From JBFWQM01 sp050249455 (GTDB lineage: Bacteria > Pseudomonadota > Alphaproteobacteria > MPNO01 > VGEU01), in assembly GCA_050249455.1 (NCBI GenBank), contig JBFWQM010000092.1, positions 1 through 18,270 of the forward strand: a DNA stretch of 18,270 bases. Reading direction: 5' to 3'. The position numbers were made by a program, and so were the translations under genes. Positions 13,882 through 18,270 of the stretch are shown piece by piece (positions within the stretch are counted from its first letter, which is position 1; each line of letters begins with the position of its first letter). Under the pieces are notes generated by a model, which saw only the letters and a program-made list of their open reading frames with translations, ran no database searches and had not been told where the DNA came from.

Positions 13882-15799
13882 CGGCGCCGGCGCGGCGATC
13901 CTGGCCGGCGGGCGCGGCACCCGGCTGGCCGCCGTGCTGGACGGGTTGCCAAAGGCGCTGGCGCCGGTCGGCGGCGTGCCGGCGGTGGAGCGCCAGCTCG
14001 CGATGCTGGCCGCGCAGGGCTTCCGCGACGTGCTGCTGCTGGTCGGCCACGGCCAGGCAGTCCTCCGCGACCGGCTCGGCGACGGCGCGCGGTTCCGCCT
14101 CGTGCTGCGCTACGCCGCCGACGACCCGCCGCGCGGCACCGCCGGCGCGCTCGCCGCCGCGCGCGCGCTGCTGGCGCCGCGCTTCGCGGTGCTGTTCGCC
14201 GACACGCTGCTCGACGTCGACCTGCCGCGCGCGCTGGCGTGGCATGCGGAACGCCGCGCCGACCTCACGCTGTTCGCGCATCCCAACGACCACCCGCAGG
14301 ATTCCGACCTGGTCGCGGCGGACGAGGAGGGCCGGGTCACCGCGCTGCTGCCCTGCCCGCACCCGCCGGGCCTTAGTGCGCGCAACCTCGCCGCCGCCGC
14401 GGTCTATGTGATGGAGCGCGACGCGCTGCCGGCGTCGGACGCGCCGGCCGACATCGCCAAGGACCTGGTGCCGCGCCTGCTCGCCGCCGGGCGGCACGTC
14501 TTCGCCTACCGCACGACGGAGTACGTGAAGGACATCGGCACGCCGGCGCGGCTGGCGGCGGCGGAACGCGACCTCGCCGCCGGCCGGCCCGCCGCGTGCC
14601 GACTCGACCGCAAGCGGCCGGCGGTGTTCCTCGACCGCGACGGCACGCTCAACATCGACACCGGCTGGATCGACCGGCCGGCGCGGATGACCCTGGTGCA
14701 CGACGCCGCGGCGGCGGTGCGGCGGATCAACCAGGCCGGCCGGCTCGCCGTCGTCGTTACCAACCAGCCGGTGATCGCGCGCGGCGACTGCACGGTCGAG
14801 ACGCTGGACGCGATCCACGCCCGTCTGGAGACCCTGCTGGGCCGCGACGGCGCCTGGCTCGACGACATCCGCTACTGCCCGCACCATCCGGACGGCGGCA
14901 TGCCCGGCGAGGTGCCCGAGCTCAAGGTGCGCTGCGACTGCCGCAAGCCGGCGCCGGGCCTGCTGCTCCAGGCGGCGGCAACGCTGCCGATCGACATGGC
15001 CGCGTCGTGCCTGATCGGCGACCGGCCGGCCGACGTCGGCGCTGCGCGCGCCGCCGGCGTCCCGGCCCTCGTCGTCGGCTCCAACGGCACCCAGCCGCCG
15101 CATCCGGCCGCGGCGGCGGAGGCCGACTTCGTGTTCGAGCGCATCGCGCAGGCCGCCGCGTTCGCCGTCGATGCGCTGCCCGCCGTGATCGGCTGCGCCC
15201 GCGACCTCGCCCGAGGCGTGCAGCCGGGCGACTGGGCGCTGGTCGGCGGCCCGGCCTTCGCCGGCAAGTCCACCCTGGCGCGCGGCCTGCGCTTCGCGCT
15301 GCGCGAGCGCGGCATCGCCGCCACCATCGTCTCGCTCGACCGCTGGATCCGGTCCTTCGGCGCGCGCGACGAGGACACGGTCGAGGGCCGGTTCGACATG
15401 CCCGGCCTCGCCGCGTTCCTCTACCGCCTGATTGCGCTCGACACGCCGGCGACCCTGCGGCTGCCGCGCTACGACCGCCGCCGCCGGATCGGCATGGCGG
15501 ACGCGGACGCGGTAGACTTCGCCCCCGGCGACACCTTGATTTTCGACGGCGTGATCGGCTTCCTGCTGCCCGACCTTGTCCGCCGCGCGGCGGTGCGCGT
15601 GTTCGCCGACGCCGCCCCGGCGGTGCGCCGCGCCCGCTTCGCCGCCGACTATGGCGGCCGCGGGTTCGACGACGACCGCGTCGCCGGGCTGTTCGCGGCG
15701 CGCGAGCAAGAGGAAGTTAACCGGCTGCACACCATGATCGGCCTGGCGACCGCGGTCGTCCGGAGCGACCCCGATGATCATCAGCCAGACGCCGCTTAG
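13874..15799 (+). CDS. Three-domain fusion: heptose-1-phosphate guanylyltransferase (HddC-like) + heptose bisphosphate 7-phosphatase (GmhB-like) + P-loop kinase-like domain
   Basis: A 641-residue chain starting at GTG 13874, with GGAG seven bases upstream. Domain 1 (about 5-235) is a sugar nucleotidyltransferase: AGGRGTR (11-17), FADTLLDVD (108-116, metal Asp110) and YVKDIGTP (217-224), as in HddC. Domain 2 (about 247-435) is a HAD-IIIA phosphatase like GmhB: FLDRDGTLN (Asp254, Asp256), TNQ (296-298), zinc ligands C335, H337, C354, C356 in CPHHPD and CDCRKP, and IGDRPADV (381-388). Domain 3 (about 450-630) has a Walker A GPAFAGKST (Lys465), then SLDRW (487-491) and LIFDGVIGF (555-563), recalling uridine kinase/phosphoribulokinase-type P-loops; its function is unknown. 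Domains 1 and 2 would catalyse the last two steps to GDP-D-glycero-alpha-D-manno-heptose. The end overlaps hddA by 26 bases. Confidence 0.9.
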   Translation: MSDGAGAAILAGGRGTRLAAVLDGLPKALAPVGGVPAVERQLAMLAAQGFRDVLLLVGHGQAVLRDRLGDGARFRLVLRYAADDPPRGTAGALAAARALLAPRFAVLFADTLLDVDLPRALAWHAERRADLTLFAHPNDHPQDSDLVAADEEGRVTALLPCPHPPGLSARNLAAAAVYVMERDALPASDAPADIAKDLVPRLLAAGRHVFAYRTTEYVKDIGTPARLAAAERDLAAGRPAACRLDRKRPAVFLDRDGTLNIDTGWIDRPARMTLVHDAAAAVRRINQAGRLAVVVTNQPVIARGDCTVETLDAIHARLETLLGRDGAWLDDIRYCPHHPDGGMPGEVPELKVRCDCRKPAPGLLLQAAATLPIDMAASCLIGDRPADVGAARAAGVPALVVGSNGTQPPHPAAAAEADFVFERIAQAAAFAVDALPAVIGCARDLARGVQPGDWALVGGPAFAGKSTLARGLRFALRERGIAATIVSLDRWIRSFGARDEDTVEGRFDMPGLAAFLYRLIALDTPATLRLPRYDRRRRIGMADADAVDFAPGDTLIFDGVIGFLLPDLVRRAAVRVFADAAPAVRRARFAADYGGRGFDDDRVAGLFAAREQEEVNRLHTMIGLATAVVRSDPDDHQPDAA

Positions 15800-16757
15800 G
15801 GCGAGCTTCGTCGGCGGCGGCAGCGACCTGCCGGCGTTCTACCGCCATTTCGGCGGCGCGGTGCTGTGCGCGGCGATCGACAAGTACGTCTACGTCACCG
15901 TCAACCCGAAGTTCGACCACCGCATCCGCGTCAGCTATTCGACGACCGAGGAGGTCGACCGGCCGGAGGACGTGCAGCACCCGCTGGTCAACGCCGTGCT
16001 GCGCAAGCTCGCCATCCCCGGCGCGATCGAGATCACCTCGATCGCCGACATCCCGGGCCGCGGCTCCGGCCTCGGCTCGTCGAGCGCGTTCACGGTCGGG
16101 CTGCTCAACGCCGTCCACGCCCACCGCCGCGACTACGTCGCCGCGCCGCAGCTCGCCGAGGAGGCATGCGACGTCGAGCTGGTGATGTGCGGCGACCCGA
16201 TCGGCAGGCAGGACCAGTACGCCGCCGCGTTCGGCGGCCTGCGCCACCTGACTTTCCACGCCGACGACCGGGTGACGGTGGAGACGGTGGCGATCCCCGA
16301 CGCGGCGCTGGCCCGGCTCAACGCGGCGCTGATGCTGTTCTACACCGGCACCGTGCGCGACGCGCGGCCGCTGCTGCGCCGCCAGGCCGACGCGGTGGCG
16401 GCCGACGCGGCGAAGCAGGACGCGCTGAAGGCGATGGCGGCGCAGGCGGCGCCGCTGCGCCGCGCGCTGGAGGCGGGTGAGGCCGACGCGCTGGGCGACG
16501 CGCTCGACGAGGCATGGCGGCGCAAGCGCAGCCTGTCGGACGGCATCGCGACGCCGGCGATCGACGACGCCTATGCGCGGGCGCGCGCGGCCGGCGCGGC
16601 CGGCGGCAAGCTGCTCGGCGCCGGCGGCGGCGGGTTCCTGCTGTTCTACGTGCCGCCCGACCGCCAGCCGGCGGTGGCACGCGCGCTCGCCGGGCTGAAG
16701 CCGGTGCCGCTGCGCATCGGCGTCGGCGGCAGCAAGATCATGCTCAACACCACCTGA
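15774..16757 (+). CDS. hddA: D-glycero-alpha-D-manno-heptose-7-phosphate kinase (GHMP family)
   Basis: A 327-residue GHMP kinase that should phosphorylate heptose 7-phosphate at C1 to give the 1,7-bisphosphate used by the GmhB-like domain encoded just upstream. It starts with MIISQTPLRASFVGGGSDLP, typical of HddA and related sugar kinases, then has the ATP loop PGRGSGLGSSSAFTVG (94-109), DPIGRQDQYAAAFGG (141-155) and the third motif GGKLLGAGGGGFLLF (277-291). The ATG at 15774 lies within the end of the fusion gene, with GGAG eight bases upstream. Related GHMP kinases act on fucose or other sugars, but the adjoining GmhA-, GmhB- and HddC-like proteins make the heptose assignment strong. Confidence 0.92.
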   Translation: MIISQTPLRASFVGGGSDLPAFYRHFGGAVLCAAIDKYVYVTVNPKFDHRIRVSYSTTEEVDRPEDVQHPLVNAVLRKLAIPGAIEITSIADIPGRGSGLGSSSAFTVGLLNAVHAHRRDYVAAPQLAEEACDVELVMCGDPIGRQDQYAAAFGGLRHLTFHADDRVTVETVAIPDAALARLNAALMLFYTGTVRDARPLLRRQADAVAADAAKQDALKAMAAQAAPLRRALEAGEADALGDALDEAWRRKRSLSDGIATPAIDDAYARARAAGAAGGKLLGAGGGGFLLFYVPPDRQPAVARALAGLKPVPLRIGVGGSKIMLNTT

Positions 16758-16774
16758 CGCGCGTGGAGACGTCG

Positions 16775-17359
16775 ATGACCGACACCGAAGCGTTCGCGCG
16801 CGGCTACCTCGACCGGCTGAGGCGCACCCTCGACGCGGTCGATCCGGCCGCGCTCGCCGCCGCGGTCGACCTCGTCGAAGCGGCGTGGCGCGGCGGCCGG
16901 CAGGTGATCACCCTGGGCAACGGCGGCAGCGCGCTGACCGCGCTGCACTACGTCAACGACTGGAACAAGGGCGTGTTCGCGGCGACCGGCAGGCCGTTCC
17001 TCGGCCGGTCCCTGTGCGACAACATCGGCCTCGTCATGGCCTACGCCAACGACGTGTCCTACGCCGATGTGTTCGCCGCGCAGCTCAAGGCGACGATGCG
17101 CCCGGGCGACCTCGTCGTCGCGCTGTCGAGCAGCGGCGAGTCGGCGAACGTGCTGCGCGCGGTGGACCACGCCAACGACAACGGCGGCGTCACGCTCGGC
17201 CTGTGCGGCCACCGCGGCGGCCGGCTGCGCGCCGCGGCGCGCCACGCGATGTGGGTGCCGGCCGACGACACCCAGCTGGTCGAGGACGTCTTCGTCGCCT
17301 TCGGCCACATCGTGATGCAGCGGCTGTGCGGGATGGCGGCGGACGCGCCTACGCGCTAG
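16775..17359 (+). CDS. gmhA: Phosphoheptose isomerase-like SIS protein (sedoheptulose-7-phosphate isomerase)
   Basis: A 194-residue SIS-domain protein expected to convert sedoheptulose 7-phosphate to D-glycero-D-manno-heptose 7-phosphate, the first step of the pathway. The ATG at 16775 has GGAG six bases upstream; the hddA stop is 17 bases before it. Motifs: TLGNGGSALTALHYVNDW (47-64), SSSGESANVLRAV (118-130) and DTQLVEDVFVAFGHI (165-179). Aligning by eye with E. coli GmhA, the metal ligands His61, Glu65, Gln172, His180 map to His58, Asp62, Glu170, His178 with the same +4 and +8 spacings. So two ligands are conservatively changed (Glu to Asp, Gln to Glu). The protein is somewhat divergent but context supports the role. 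Its last 11 bases overlap the convergent glycosyltransferase gene. Confidence 0.87.
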   Translation: MTDTEAFARGYLDRLRRTLDAVDPAALAAAVDLVEAAWRGGRQVITLGNGGSALTALHYVNDWNKGVFAATGRPFLGRSLCDNIGLVMAYANDVSYADVFAAQLKATMRPGDLVVALSSSGESANVLRAVDHANDNGGVTLGLCGHRGGRLRAAARHAMWVPADDTQLVEDVFVAFGHIVMQRLCGMAADAPTR

Positions 17360-18270
17360 CCGCCTGCGCCCGCGCGGCGGCGTAGATCTCCATCAGCATC
17401 GCGTAGTTGCGCTCTGGCGTGTAGAGCGCCTCGTAGCGGGCGCGCGCGGCGCGGCCCATCGCGGCCATCTCGCCGGGATGCTCGTGCGCCCACCGCATCT
17501 TCGCCGCGAGGTCGGCCGCGTCGCCCGGCGCGGCGAGCAGGCCGGTCACCCCGTCCTCGACGATCTCCGCCAGGCTGCCGATCCGCGAGGCGATCACCGG
17601 CAGCCCGCGCGCGAACGCCTCCACGATCACCATCGGGAAGCCTTCGTACCACACCGACGGCACCACGAGGTACGCGGCTGCCGCCATCTCGCGCGCCACC
17701 GCGCCGGCATCGATCCGGCCGAGCAGCGTCAGGTCCGGCGCGGCGGCGACCGCGACCGGTCCCTCGCCCGCGATCCGTAGCGGCACCGGCCCGCGCGCCA
17801 GCGCGGCGGCCAGCACGCCGATCCCCTTCTCCGGGCTGAGCCGGCCGACGAACAGCCCGCCGCTTCGCGCCTCCGGGCCGGCGGCGGCCGGCGCCGGCGA
17901 ATCGAGGAAGTTGGGCTTCACCGCGATGCGCGCCGCGGGCAGGCCGCCGGCGACGAACTTGTCGCGCGCGAAGCCGGTCAGCGCGACATAGCGGTCGACC
18001 GCGCGGCGCCACGTGCCGGCGGCGCGGTGGACGGTCAGCATGGTCGCCGCCGCGCCGGACGCCACCAGGCTGTCGCGGTAGCAGCGGTGGACGACGCCCG
18101 GCCACGGCACGGCGCGGCCGACGCAGTCCTCGCACACCGCGCCGTCGCGTAGGAGCTGCGCCTTGACGCAGAGGGTGCGGAAATTGTGCAGGGTCTGCAC
18201 CACCGCCGCGCCGCCGTCGCGCGCCGCGGCATAGACCGCGGGCGAGATCAGCGGGAACGTGTTGTGGACG
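17349..18270 (-). CDS. GT4-family glycosyltransferase, N-terminus beyond the window
   Basis: The frame is open to the right edge, giving 306 residues of a GT-B glycosyltransferase that lacks its N-terminal part. The visible sequence begins VHNTFPLISPAVYAAARDGG, which lines up with residues around 80 of the GT4 at 11717, so roughly 80 residues are missing. It shares the C-x11-C-x2-C-x13-C pattern (TLCVK, CEDCVG, VHRC) with that paralog, then GLFVGRLSPEKG and the donor-binding E-x7-E in EGFPMVIVEAFARGLPVI. A GTG at 18203 is not the real start, because family sequence continues upstream of it. It is convergent with gmhA, overlapping 11 bases at GCTAGC, and probably belongs to another leftward transcript entering from the right. 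Substrate unknown. Confidence 0.92.
   Translation of the reverse strand, partial: VHNTFPLISPAVYAAARDGGAAVVQTLHNFRTLCVKAQLLRDGAVCEDCVGRAVPWPGVVHRCYRDSLVASGAAATMLTVHRAAGTWRRAVDRYVALTGFARDKFVAGGLPAARIAVKPNFLDSPAPAAAGPEARSGGLFVGRLSPEKGIGVLAAALARGPVPLRIAGEGPVAVAAAPDLTLLGRIDAGAVAREMAAAAYLVVPSVWYEGFPMVIVEAFARGLPVIASRIGSLAEIVEDGVTGLLAAPGDAADLAAKMRWAHEHPGEMAAMGRAARARYEALYTPERNYAMLMEIYAAARAQAASA

Noticed and set aside
13769..15781. 670-codon minus-strand open frame opposite the three-domain fusion
   Set aside because: No motifs, biased composition, and the plus-strand protein has three sets of intact catalytic motifs.
13874..15799. Fusion gene as several genes merged by frameshift
   Set aside because: The reading frame is continuous, linkers between domains are normal in composition, and no internal start with a good ribosome site was seen at the domain borders.
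15774..16757. GHMP kinase as a mevalonate, galactose or fucose kinase
   Set aside because: The N-terminal and ATP-loop motifs and the immediate GmhA/GmhB/HddC-like neighbours fit heptose 7-phosphate kinase better.
1..18270. tRNA, rRNA, CRISPR arrays, insertion sequences, phage or toxin-antitoxin genes
   Set aside because: I read for repeats, transposase motifs, terminal inverted repeats and RNA-like cloverleafs and saw none that could be supported.

Overview
The window is a GC-rich (roughly 70% by eye) stretch of a bacterial chromosome that is almost wholly given to making and exporting a cell-surface polysaccharide. Codon use, frequent GTG starts, GGAG-type ribosome sites and the gene families suggest an alphaproteobacterium, perhaps Rhodospirillales-like; that placement is inference. 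No RNA genes, insertion sequences, phage genes or CRISPR arrays were seen.

Layout. (A) 1-5017, all on the minus strand: a Wzc/GumC/ExoP-type co-polymerase with a fused tyrosine-kinase domain (its end lies off the left edge), a short periplasmic OPX export protein, an outer-membrane beta-barrel protein, and an unrecognised secreted 191-residue protein behind a promoter-bearing AT-richer region (5018-5377). (B) 5378-7901, minus strand: a WbaP/GumD-type initiating sugar-phosphate transferase and a GDP-mannose 3,5-epimerase-like enzyme. (C) 8033-9700, plus strand: a WecG/TagA/CpsF-type glycosyltransferase made of two tandem copies of the domain. (D) 9642-10856, minus strand: a polytopic GT-C (ArnT/PMT-like) membrane glycosyltransferase whose end overlaps C. 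(E) 11020-17359, plus strand: six tightly packed genes for a SAM methyltransferase, a GT4 glycosyltransferase, a GalE-like SDR epimerase, a three-domain fusion (nucleotidyltransferase + GmhB-like phosphatase + P-loop domain), an HddA-like heptose kinase and a GmhA-like isomerase. (F) 17349-18270, minus strand: a second GT4 glycosyltransferase, paralogous to the one in E and cut by the right edge.

How it fits together. Region E holds every activity expected for converting sedoheptulose 7-phosphate to GDP-D-glycero-alpha-D-manno-heptose: isomerase, 7-phosphate kinase, 7-phosphatase and guanylyltransferase, the last two fused in one chain with an extra kinase-like domain. The two SDR epimerases and the methyltransferase could tailor GDP-heptose or other nucleotide sugars. 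The initiating transferase would load the first sugar on undecaprenyl phosphate and the GT4, WecG-like and GT-C enzymes would extend or decorate the unit. The co-polymerase, short OPX and beta-barrel would control length and export. No Wzx flippase or Wzy polymerase is visible, so these should lie outside the window.

Most interesting points: the three-domain heptose enzyme, the tandem WecG-type enzyme, the short OPX next to a beta-barrel (a possible composite export channel), a GDP-mannose 3,5-epimerase-like enzyme in a heptose locus, and a methyltransferase gene whose best ribosome site points to an ATC codon.
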